A DNA stretch of 64,000 nt from Symsagittifera roscoffensis. Its lineage: Eukaryota; Xenacoelomorpha; Acoela; Convolutidae. Positions within the stretch are counted from its first letter, which is position 1, and each line of letters starts with the position of its first letter. The stretch is taken from contig NC_087064.1 of assembly GCF_963678635.1 (NCBI RefSeq), forward strand, positions 24,528,189-24,592,188, written 5' to 3'. Below the pieces are notes generated by a model, which was not told the origin of the DNA, did not search any database, and saw only the letters and a list, made by a program, of their open reading frames with translations. Shown here piece after piece: positions 21,884-33,700 of the stretch. A program made the translations under genes and the position numbers.

Positions 21884-24800
21884 AAGAATATGTCCCTATT
21901 CCCTTCGAACGTGTTCTTCTCCCTTTCCTCCGAGCTCAAGAGTAACATCCCCATATTGAAGGTCTCACCTGCCAATGGCAACTCTAGGTTCTTCCGTGGA
22001 GACGGAATCAGGGGTGGTGTGGCAGTATCTGCCCAATTCTCCTCGCTCAAATCTTTCAACAGCTCTTGAGTGGTGAGCTCCTCCCCTGATGGCCCTGGTT
22101 CAGGCGTATTCCCCACCTCCATGTCTTCACCAGCTTCACTGAGAGTTTCATCCATACTCTCTTCTTCTGACTCATGTCTCCTTCTCTCGAGAATTTTCTT
22201 AAATCGGTCCTCGACGGGTCCGCTCCTCTTGTCTCCAGGTGTGTCCACGGACAGTGGTGATGGTGTCGCGGGATCCAGCTTTTTGTATTCCGTCAGTGCT
22301 ACGTGCAGTTGACCTGCTGCATCTAGTTCTGTTCCTTCCTGTCTTATTTCCACCTGTTCCAAGCCATAGGGCGCCTTATATTTTCTCGTGGCAAATTTCA
22401 TGTCGTCCACTAGTGCGACGTGTCCCTCCATCACGATCATCCTGCCATCATCCCATATGGGTAGCATATTCTCAAGTCCTTCCTTCTCAAGAGTCCTCAA
22501 GACTTTCCGCACCTCATATCCAGGGGGCTGCGAACCTCTACTCTTTTTCGCTTGCGTCGTCCACGAATTTACCTTCATCTCGCTGGTATGGAAGTAGACC
22601 GCCGCCGTGTAGCCGATGAACAGGGGGTCCCAGCCATCAGTGAAATCCTTCTGCATTTCCTCCGCCCTCATCCTCGCCATTATGGAGGGAACTACCAAGG
22701 GACTATTCATTCCTAAGGTCATCCTCCTGACTATTGGGAACTCAGGCATGGTTGCCGGGAGGATTTCTTTCTCCATTATGGTCTCTAGCTCCCTCTTCAC
22801 CAGTGCGAAGCACTCCTTCCAGGCAGGAATTCTCAAGATTTCTCGTCCGTCCGCCGTCAATGGGTTCAAGTTCCAGAATTTGGGATACATTTCAATAGGG
22901 CCCTCTCGCTTGCCTCCCATTCTGCATTGCATTTGTCCCCTGAAATTGCACACCATCATCTCAGCATCTTTCACTTTTCCGAAGAGTACCGTGTTGCTCA
23001 TACGCGCCCTGAGCACTTCCTGCTGACACCAATTCAGCGCTGCACCATCCAGTACGCTGATGAGACTCAAGTGCGTCACCGAGTGACGATACGTTATCAC
23101 CAGGGGATCTGGAAACGCGTACGTCACTGCTGGACCATAGATGCAGGTCACCACCTCCTCCAGACCTCGGATTATCCCCATTGGGTCCGACCTCATTGCC
23201 AGACACAGGTCCGTCAACAGAGGCATCCCTCTGTTCGCCTTCTCCCATTCTTCTCTCGAGGTTGGGTTCTCATCTTCACCCGTCATGTATCGATTCTGCA
23301 TCATGAGGTATTGCACCAGTAGTGTCTTCAACCCTGCGGCGCACTTGTAGGAGCTGGTTTCAATGCTCGTGTGGACTCTCCCCATAGACAGAGGTTCTCC
23401 ATATTCCATTAACCGATGAAACGACACCAATTCCCCATGGGTCAAGAGCACTAGTGCCAGGTACCCATCAACTCGAAGTGTCTCCACTCCCCGACTAAAC
23501 ATATATGCTGGACCCATATTGAACAAGTATCTGGGGTAGACCAAATACAGGGCCAAGAGCAGGCTGATGGGCATGCCCAGTATCTCCTGCACGAAGGCTC
23601 CGAAGATAGTCGCCGTGGTGCCGAACACTCCTGCCAAGAATTCTCTCTCCCAGCAAGGACTCAAGAACTTGAGAATCTCGTAATCTCTCCTAGTCTTCAA
23701 TTCGCCGTTGGCGTGCTCTCTCCAAAATCCTCCAATCGTCACTTCATTGGCGGCCGAGACAAATCTAACCACCGTCATGTCTCTCCTTTCAGCTAGCTCC
23801 AGTTGCTTCTCTAGAAAACTCCAGATTTGTTTCACGAGGAGTGGTGCTTCCTCCCTCGTTTTATTCGTGGCGTTCTCCAGCCTTGGTGTCAGGAATGGCC
23901 ACCAGCCATTCTCTTGGGTCAAGCGATATTTCATCGATTCTAACTGTTTCTCCGTCTCGACCACATTTCTTCTCTCGTTGCTGGGACCTCTAGTCCTGCT
24001 GGTGGAATTTGCGACTTTCACATCCATACTCCGGAACCACAGGCTGGCCGTCAACTGGTTTATCGCCGGGTGGTCGTCCCCGATGACTGGGCTGAACTTG
24101 AGTTGTCTAGCAAAGTTCGATATCTCTAGCAAGAGTACCTCATCCAATACAATCAAGACATCGGCTAGTCCGTAAAAGCCCCTCAGCGCATGAGATATGT
24201 CAGCCCATGCCGCTGGTAATTCTGATCTGTAAAGTCTCAAGTTTACTGGCTCCAGCTCTCGATTGGGGGCTGCCATCAGAATCCGCCATTCACTCCCTTC
24301 CGCTATCAAGATTAAGACCGCATACACGAATTGTAGGGCGGGTGGCATGCTGGCGTATCCTGGGGATGTGGTAAACACCACCTTTGTCTTGGACCCAAAT
24401 CTCGAGGCTACGTTCTCTTGTACCTCATTCATCGCCGCAAATAACGCCTGAATAGCCTCCCATATCTTCTTTGATGTCGGAATCTCTTTGCCCTTCAGTT
24501 GCTCAAGAAGTCCCATCGCGTGCAGGTGGTCATTCATTCCTGCAAACAATAGCAGCTCAGGTTCACAGGGCATCTCCGACTTTATTGCCACCACTAGGGT
24601 CAACATCTGGTTCAATTCGGCTCCTGGCAAAGAGTATACCAGAGTCTCCGGCCAGAACAACTTGGGAGACGTTCCTTCGAAGTCTGATCCCGCCACAATG
24701 ATCACTCTTGCAGCAGCTGGATCTGCTCTATCATAAACTGCCAGAGTCTTGGCCAATTGGGTGCCGCCACAGGGCTTCCCGTACCTGGGATCCTCTGCCA

Positions 24801-25440
24801 ACCTTGGACCTTCGTAAGCAGCGTCAGGCAACTCCATTCCCCCCGGGTTGAGTAGCTTGTCTACTACCTTCAATTGCGCCGGGGTTGCCAACCTGATCCT
24901 GGCGATGCCAGTTCGGTGCTTGGGAGGTTCTGCTATAAGTCCAGGACTCCCTAGCTGCTTAAGAGGCCTGTAGTTAATGGGTCCCATGATCGTTTTTGTG
25001 GGAATTCCAGTCAGGTCTGTAGTCTCCATTAACTTCGTTCTCGAGAAATGCGCCTCGTGTGCTTTCAACCAGTCTACGCAATGATGTCTATTCAAGTCCT
25101 CATGCGACACTCGTTCGATCCCCAGGGTTTCCGCCAACTCTCGTCTGCATTCCAAAGTCTCTAGATCCAGTTCCTTCACCTTCTCAGGATATCTCAAGCG
25201 GGTAGTCTCCCTAGACTTCTTTTCTCTCCTGCCATCTGCCACCACCACGGAGGACATCGCCGAGGTCGGAGGTGTTGATGACTCTACCTCCTCCGACTCC
25301 ATTGGTGTGGCACTCTGCAATCGGGTCTGATTGCTCCTCGAGCTATCTCTAGTATCAACTCTCGCTCCCAATCGACCAGCCAAGGCCCTCGAGGCAAGGA
25401 ATGGTGGGTTGGGAGGTGGCCCTAAAGTGAATTGGGCTGT

Positions 25441-25983
25441 CTCCAGCAGGTCCGCTTCTAGCGTGTTTATGTGTTCCTGGAAGACGTCGTTCAGCCACTC
25501 AGCTCCCCTTGGCCTATCGAAATGGATTCCATCTTTCGAGGTGTCTTCAGGGAATCCCTTGTTCTCCATGCGTTCTGCAACGTCTAACAGCCTGAGAGGA
25601 AGCACACTGTTTCGGTGTATTTCTCGGATCGCCTTGTTCAGGCTCCGCACCCTCTGGTTCATCTCTAGGGAGTGTTGATCAAACATCATGTTATAGGGGA
25701 CCGTGCATATCGTCAGCAGGATGGGATCCATTTGGATCCTCAGCTCCTCAAGAAGGCAACTCATCTTGTCGCATAGCCTCGTCACTTTCCTTGCTTCTCC
25801 TCTCGACACGTCGTTGGTCCCAACCATCAAGGTGACTGTGTAAACTTTGGTCATTCCTAGCATGTCCAGAGTTGCCAACATCTGTGGCGTAGCAGCTCCA
25901 GCGAAACTCAAGACTCCCGTCTGCCAATGTGACCGGATCTGGGTCAACACCCGCACCAGGCTGTCCCCTATAATCAGGTGAAC
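25441..25983 (-). other. SGNH/GDSL hydrolase domain, element A
   Basis: Serine nucleophile block GDSL, oxyanion glycine, GTND and the D-x-x-H pair (DGIH) in correct order and spacing over ~150 residues. Established family roles are esterase, lipase or deacetylase activity; the substrate here is unknown. Confidence 0.85.
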
Positions 25984-27210
25984 CGCACCCTCTGGCACAC
26001 GAGGTGGCGCTAGATACTGCACCCAGGCTGCGTCGTGGAAGCAGTCCCTCCTGGCTTGCTGTTCCGCATTCCAGTCCAGCCGACTATGCTTGTGGTAGTT
26101 CCCCTCTGTGTTCTTCTTGTAGCTCGCGATCACGACGTTTCTGACCGGCTGTTCCCTCCAAGTTGGGGGAAGCTCTGGCCTTGTCGCTCTTTCACGACTC
26201 TGCTGCTGCAATTTCTCGCCCAGCTCCTTCAGGCGCGATGAGGCGCCACTCACCTGACTACCGCTCGAGGTCGAGGTTGGTGTATATCCTGGTAACACCA
26301 CATCCATCAGAGGACGTACAGGTTGGGTCTCTAGATTGCGCAAGGAGGGCGTCGCGTCATTCGGTATCCAGACCTCCAACCCTTCACTCATGTGTTCCCT
26401 GGCCTCGCGGTCAAGGTTGAACCGTCCTCTAGCCCTGGGAGCTTCATCCACCTCCATGCGCGACTCTGGCCTTGAGCTTGTCACCACTCGTTCGTTTGAC
26501 CTGGCTCCCTTTTGTGCGTCCAGCTCGCGTTGTCGTTGTTCTATCCTTTCCAACTCCGACTTTAGTTGATCGCGATTCGCGGCGTTCTCCCGCACCTTTA
26601 GCTCCTGCTGATGTTCCGCCCTTAGCATCTCAAGTAATTTCAACGTCTGATCCCGCTCGTCGACTGCCTGGTCTCTCTCCAGCTGAAGCCTCTCCCTATC
26701 CAACTTCGCCTGATCCCGATCGAGGTTCGCTTTATTCCTTTCCTTCAGCGCCTTCTCAAGCTCTTTCCTTAGGACTCCCAGCTCCGGATATGCCTCGGTC
26801 GTCTGTTGCGCCCGCAACATCGACGGCACCTTACTCGAGCTCTGGCCCGTGGATCTCGCTGTTGGCCTCGTCGGTAGCGGGAACTCTCCTGCGCCGTGTT
26901 CGGTGTTGTTACTCAGGCCAGGATTTCTTGCCAAGTCAAAGCCCCTTACTCCTCCATCCGCATTCCAAGACAACCATCTGGTCTGTGCTCGATTTGATAT
27001 GCCCTCAGTGGTGTAGCCGACTATCAAGACAGCCTCCGTCGCAGACTCCCTGCACTCGCCCTGGTCCTCCAACTGGAGGATCGCATTCAGCATCACCGCC
27101 ATTCTCTCGTCGATCTGGGTGTGGTCCAGGTCCCTCAAGCGTCTGTACAGCTCGTCAAGAGTGGGCCTCTGCAGAGCCGTGGGCATAGAGTTCCAGAATC
27201 GGTCTGCCAT

Positions 27211-27732
27211 TCTTTATAACTTCGGGATGTGTGTAGATAGATGTCAACCAGCTCAAGAATTACCTTACCAACTCAAGAATTACCTTACCAACTCAAGTAT
27301 TACCCAATTCAAGAAATCTCTAGAAATCTTCTCTTGCAAGCACTTGCTGTAGATCCGGATTGTCGCGTGTTCAATCAAGATTCTCTTTTTCTGTTTCTCG
27401 CTTGAGTGTAGTTGGATATTCAACTTTGTTTTCAAACTTGATCTGAAAACATAAAGCTCATTAAAACTTAGTATGTCACGTTCCTAACCTAGAGACCCCC
27501 CTTCTACCCATATGATTAAAATCTTATCATTCACATATCACTTAAAACAATTTGATTGGATCTCCCTTAAGAACATGCAGATTCATTTTATGTTTTAGCA
27601 CCATCAATTCTTTCTTTTAAAATTCAATTGTCATGCCAATCACATCTTAAGATCCCTTTACCTGCGCCGCACCCCAGTACCTGACTCAAGACTCCTCCCT
27701 CACACCCGACCTGGTACTTCCATGTACCCGAC
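27211..27732 (-). other. Element A inter-ORF spacer with 20-bp tandem repeats
   Basis: About 520 nt between the gag-pol stop and the second-ORF ATG. Three tandem 20-bp units built on ACCAACTCAAGAATTACC lie at 27247-27306. How the second ORF is translated (spliced RNA, internal promoter or reinitiation) cannot be told from sequence. Confidence 0.6.
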
Positions 27733-30700
27733 TCAGGCGATGCTCAAGTAGTACTTCTTGTGAAGATGCACCATTATCTCTGTTTCTGCAAAGACCACAT
27801 GTAGGATAGCGTACAATTCCCTCGAGCTCAGTTTGCCCCTGTTTGGGTCGTACACCGGCATCGAGACCTCCACTATTCCTCTTTCAATCATGAAGTCACG
27901 TAGTCTTGTCAGTGCCAATATCACGTGTTCGGGATCAATTGTGTTTCTGTCGTTGACTCTCGTTACTAGGAAGCAGAGGTATTTGCCCGGGACTTGTGCC
28001 ACTGACGGTGGAAGCGCTGCTATGCCTCCCAGTCCTGGCCTCTGTCTGAACAGAAACTCTACGTTCTGGTACTCTCTTTTGAAGTCAGCCTCCAATCTTG
28101 ATTTGAAACTCATGTCCGCCGTGATGCAGATCGCGCTGGTCCTGTTTGACAGGATGAAGTCGCTATCTGTTATCATGATGTTCTCTGAGTATTCATTGGG
28201 TATTTCGAATTTCGTTTTGAAATTCCTTCCTATGGTAGGCTCTGGTTCTTCTTCCTCCAGTTCCAATCCGCTTGTTTCCCTCACTTCCTTGAGCTTCTTT
28301 ATCATCAAATTTTCGGTGTGGGTAAGTCCTACCCCCACTCCCCGGACAAAAATATTTATCGACGTCCCCGTCGATGTAGTCGGGTCTGAATTGTCCTTAG
28401 GGATGTCCAGTGGCCTGTCTGTTGCTGTCCATCCGAAAAGAGGGTCCTCTGTCTTCATGTAATTTGCTGCTGATATATCGACTTGCTGAATGCTTTGTCC
28501 TTCGTGGCTCTCGTCCTTGACATCACGCATCCACTCTAGAATCCTCAAGTTCGTGTTCTCCCTCCTTTCTATTTCACTCTGCTCGAGATCCGTCTCCAAT
28601 TCTGGCGTCGAGTAATCATCCTGCGGATAATGTCCACCATCGTCAATGACCTGCCATTCCTCTCCGGCTTCCAGTTCGCCTGCGCTTAGTAGTTCATCGC
28701 CCAACTTGTCTGGCTGTATCTTATCGATCAAGAAGTCATCCCCGTACCTATTGTACCTCATGCCTGTGCGTTTACGATTGCCAGTCCTGGTTTCCGGTGG
28801 TGTTGGTCGATCCGGCTCCATCCACTTCGGTACCTCGTTTTGCTCTGGGTCGTTCCAGTCTTCTTCTACAAATGAACCTGCATCCGACTCCACTTCTATC
28901 TTTTCGTTGTCGTCCAAACTCAAGTTCTCATTACCATCATTTTTCTCTCTAGTGCCTTTCTCATTCACTTCGCACGCTGGTTCCACCACCAGGTACTCAA
29001 GACCTTCCATGTCTCTTGGTAGGCACCAGTCCTCCGGGGACGGGACATGAGGCTTCAGATTTTCGTAATGTGCTGCTCGCCCTGTACTCAAGCGATAGAA
29101 CCGTCCTTGTTGATGTACTTCCGTAATCATGAACGGTCCTCTCCATTTCTTGAGTAGTTTCTTTGTTCCCTTGGGCGGTATGACATTTTGGAAGACCCAC
29201 ACGTATTGGCCCACTTCGTATGGCTTTGCTCTTAGTATCTTTTCGTCATATTTCTTGCGTTGCCTCATTTGCGCTTGCGCCGTGTTTCTCCGACATAGCT
29301 CGTTTAGCTCTTGTTGTCTTTTGATCGCTTCCTTCACGTATGCTTGAGGTGACGTCCTCTTCCCCTCGTACTCCGGGTAAAAGAATGTTATAGGCATTGC
29401 CCTTTCCCTGCCTGTCAACATCATGAAAGGACTGATACCCGTCGTTGAGTGCTGAGTACTATTATAGGCTCCTACTACCTGTGGCAGGTATTTGTCCCAG
29501 TCCGTCATGTATCTCGAGCAGTACACCCTGAGCATGTTGACCAGTGTCCTGTTCTGTCTCTCTACCAACCCATTGGTCTGTGGATGATAGGTCGTCGAGT
29601 GCGCTTGAGCAATGTGTGATCTCTTCATCAATTCTTTTGTCAAGTCCCCCACAAAAGCCTTGCCGTTGTCCGACTGGAAAGTCATTGGACAACCATACCG
29701 CGATATCCAATGCGTTATCAGGTGATCACATGTCTCCTCTGCCGAGGCTGTCTGGCACGGAACCGCTTCCGCCAACTTGGTGAAGTGATCTATTATAACT
29801 AGTATTTGGTTATAACCCGACTCCGTCATGCAGATTTTCTGATGGTCTATCTGCACCACTTCATTGAATTCCGAACTCTCGACAGACTTGAGGGGAAACT
29901 TCATCTTCCTTGGGTCTTTTACTTGAAGGCATGCTAGGCAGGCATTCACCCATCTCTCGCAAGCTTTTCTCATTCCCGGCCAATCAAACCTGTGAAGTAT
30001 CCTTTGTTGTACTTTATCTATCCCCTGGTGGCCCATCTGGTCGTGTGATCTGAAAAGCACCTCCGTTTGGTACAATTGTGGTAGTATGATGAGGTTGTGT
30101 TTGTGTAATATTTTTTCCTCATCTCTTCTCTTGCACGCTACCACCCCTTCAGCTGTGTGATAAAGTAAATCTCCCTTTTCCTTGTAGAACTGGCTCAAGA
30201 TCTTGTAGCTGTCTTCCTCAAGTTCCCCCTTCTCCTTGACTCCCGAATGGATCCATTTGGAGAGGTTACTTGTCATTTTGTCATTCTTCTGGGCCCTTAT
30301 TAGGTCAGACAGCCTGTATCTCGCCTTAACGTGCTCCTTTAGCGCCATGATCTGTCCATTCATTTCACCAGGGTTGTGGGTGTCATCACTCAGCTTCACA
30401 CATATCATCCTTTTCACGATTTTCATGTCGTCTTCTGGTACCAGATTCGTTCTGACGTTTGAGTTGCACGATAGTTCCCTTAGTGGTTTTCTTGAAACTG
30501 CTATTTTCTCGAGCTCTTCACTACCTCGTACCTCTTGTATTTCCAGATTGTACGTCCCTGAAGATGGATCCGTCTGTAATTCCCTGTCGTGCTGTCTCAT
30601 CTTCTCTTCCGCCAGTATCATGCATAGACTGTCTTGATCCTCACTGCTCTCATCCGAATCTTCATCCCATTCTTTACGCTCCCCGGACAATTTTCCTTCT

Positions 30701-33700
30701 CCGGTTCCGTCTTCTTCCATGAATCTGTACCACTCCCCGGACTCTTGATCTAGTCCCAGGTGTTCAATTTCTTCTCTGAATGTCACTTTCTTATCCCTGA
30801 CTTTTGTCTGCTCCAGAATTTTTTCGGGGATTTTTTCAACTAGTGATCGCACAACTTCCTTGCTATCAGTGATGCTCCCTTTTGAGACGTCAGTATTGTT
30901 CACTGTTTCTTCTCTCCGAAGTATGGTTAGTTCCGGTGCCTCCTGACCTTTCCCTTGGATCACGGGCTTGTTATCTGATAGTTTCTCAAGCAACCTCATT
31001 AAGTCTTCATCTATTCGGACCGTTCCCTCCTCTACCTGGATGAGATCATAACCTTTTGCCTTGAGTGTTTCCCTCACGATCTTGGACTTGAGCATTATTC
31101 CTATCGGAATCCCTCTATTTTTCTTCAAGATGGTCTTTTCAAGAGGCTCTTTCGGCAATTCGGGATGATCTTCTATCGGTTTGCCTGATTTGTCCAGCCA
31201 TCTCGTGAGTGGAAGACTGTCGTACGTTTCTTTGTCCATAAAGGAGAAACCGTCTTTGATCTCAGGTCTGTCCGCCTCTCTTTGTTCTTGCCTCTCGTAG
31301 AACTCCGTCTTCTTACTCAAGCTGTCAGCATTTTGATGTTTATCTCGTGTTCTGTGCTCAATTATCATGTTGTATCCATCCAAGCGAACTATCCACCTCC
31401 CAATATAGCTCTGGTCCATTGAGTACGTTTTCAGCCAGCTTAGTGCTCGGTTGTCGACTCGCAGCTTGAAGGGCTCACTGCCTAGGTATGCTCTGTATTT
31501 TTCGACAAAGGTGACCACCGCGAACATCTCTGCTTTCGGTGCTCCGTACTTCATTTCTGTGTCACTTAGGACCTTGCTCCCGTATGCTATTGGTCTCAAG
31601 ACTGTCTTCCCATTCCATTCTTGTTCTTGATGGAGAATCCCAGAAATGGCGACTACTGACGCGTCCGTGTCTAGCACGTACATCCCCTTCTCTGTCGGCA
31701 TACCCAGTACTGGTGCCTCACATAGCTCTTTCTTTATTCTCTGGAATGACTCTTCTGCCGCGTTGTTCCACGTGAACTTCTTGCCCTTATGTCTCATTAG
31801 TTGTTGCATCGGGTATACCTTGTCCGCATAGCCCTTGATGAATTCTCTATAATAGTTGGCGAAACCCAGGAAGCTCATCAGCTGGTGCTCCGTCTTCGGT
31901 GATTTCCAGGTTAGGACTGCTTCCACGGCGTCTGGATCAGGTCTAATGCCGTGCTTATCTACCATCCTTCCCAAGTATTTAATCGAGTCCTTGAGTATCT
32001 CGCACTTTGATGGTTTACACTTCAGCCCCGATCTCTTCATGCACGCGAACACCTCGTCAAGCCTCTCGATGTGGTCTTCTAGTGTCGGCGTCGCTATTAC
32101 CACGTCGTCCACGTAGCACATTACCAGGTTGCCGTACTTCTTCGTCACGCCTATCAACGCGTGTGCCATCAGCCGCTGAAACGTGGCTGTTGCATTGCAG
32201 AGTCCAAACGGCATCCGTTTCCATTGAAACAGACCCAACTCGCAGGCGAACCCTGTCTTGTCCCTGTCTTGCTTCCTTAATGGTACCTGCCAAAAAGCCG
32301 AGCCTAAATCAAGAGTCGTAAAAAATTTTGCATCACCTAACTTCGAGAGGCTCTCATCAATTCTAGGTATGGGATAGGCATCCTTCACCGTGACGGAGTT
32401 CAGGTATCGAAAGTCACAACAAAACCTTAACTGGTCGCCTTTCTTTTTGGCCATCACTACTCCACACGCCCACGGTGACTTGGATGGTTCTATCATGTCA
32501 TACTCTAGTAACGTTTCGATTTCTTTTCTACACGCGTCCGATTTGTGTGGGGTCATGCGCCTCGCCCCCTCCCTGTGTGGTACCGCGTTTTCCTCAAGTT
32601 CAATTTCATGTTCAACAAAATTACAACACCCGATATCCGCCTTATGCCTTGAAAAGACCTCCTCGTTTCGCTCTAGTACGTCCTTGATAGCTTCGAGCTG
32701 TTCATCTTTCAGTTTGCCCCTTAAATGTTCAATCTCCGGCAGAACCGGTTTATCAATTTGCATTTCATCTAGTGTGGGTCGCTCTGGAAAGTTCGAACAG
32801 CTCGAAAGCCCATCGTCCGTTTCTGACTTAAGTGATTTGATAAGACCTGAAGAATCTTTTATTCTCTGCAATCGTCTCAAGATACAAATTTTGTCCCTGT
32901 GGTTGGGACAATCAACAACTTCATTTTGTTTTGAGTTTTCAATTGTTTCATATCGAGTTTTAACCGGTAAAGCATATCCCAGCTTCCTCCCTCTCTGTAT
33001 CGTGATCGGTATATCAAGGGTATTCAACAAGACACTGACGCAGAGGCCGCTCTTCGTTATCGAAAATGATCTTCCTAAAACAGCAGCGCTTTGACTATTA
33101 GGATTTGGAACTATACACACTTGCTTGTTGTCACTTAGTTCATTATAATTTTTCATCCTCAAGCTTACGATTGCCGCTTCATTAGCTTTTAACCTCACTC
33201 TCCTACTCAAGAATACCGGTGCTTTGTTTTCATTTGCCATTATTAAATTTACCGGTTTGATTGCGTACCTCCTATCCGGGTTCCGTATCCTGAACATTGC
33301 ATTATTTAGATCAATCGTTACGTCGAAATTCCTGATGAAGTCTCTGCCCAAAATGAATTGGTCAGATTCATCTAGGTTTTCTACCACGATGAAGCTCATC
33401 CACAGGTTACGTTCCCCCAAATTGAGAGCTATTATCGGCGTCCTGCCCAACACCCGAAGGGCCCCTTTGTTTGCAGCTGACAGCCGTATTCTAGAGTCTA
33501 TCAAGTCACCTTTGTCAAAGCCCATTTTTTCCCATGTTTCGATTGGTATGACGCTCAAGACTGCTCCCGTGTCGAGTAATCCACGTAACTGAGTCTTTTT
33601 GCCATTTATGTCTAGCACGTGCCCTGTCACGTCTGCTTCCGTCCCGATGTGCATTGCATCTTCTTCGAGCATAGCGCAGTGTCCAATCGATCTTACTTTC

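Larger units (their letters stand above)
21772..27210 (-). pseudogene. Element A second ORF, N-terminal part with SGNH esterase domain
   Basis: ATG at 27210, 1,812 codons before a stop reached after a frameshift. Layout: N-terminal ~100 residues shared with element B; Gln/Arg/Glu-rich coiled coil ~145-240; SGNH/GDSL hydrolase ~410-590 with IIGDSLVR (Ser417), Gly438 in SFAGAA, GTNDVSR (Asn466) and DGIHFD (Asp560, His563), i.e. all four SGNH blocks; then a second segment ~835-1050 with VAGSDF and FAGMNDHLH, possibly a degenerate second copy; then a ~700-residue conserved region of unknown role (MPLLTDLCLAMRSDP, YGPAVTYAFPD). Acidic tail near 1700-1780. Position after pol matches where env lies in retroviruses, but no signal peptide or membrane anchor is clear. 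The frame breaks at a C-run (21879-21883). Confidence 0.85.
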
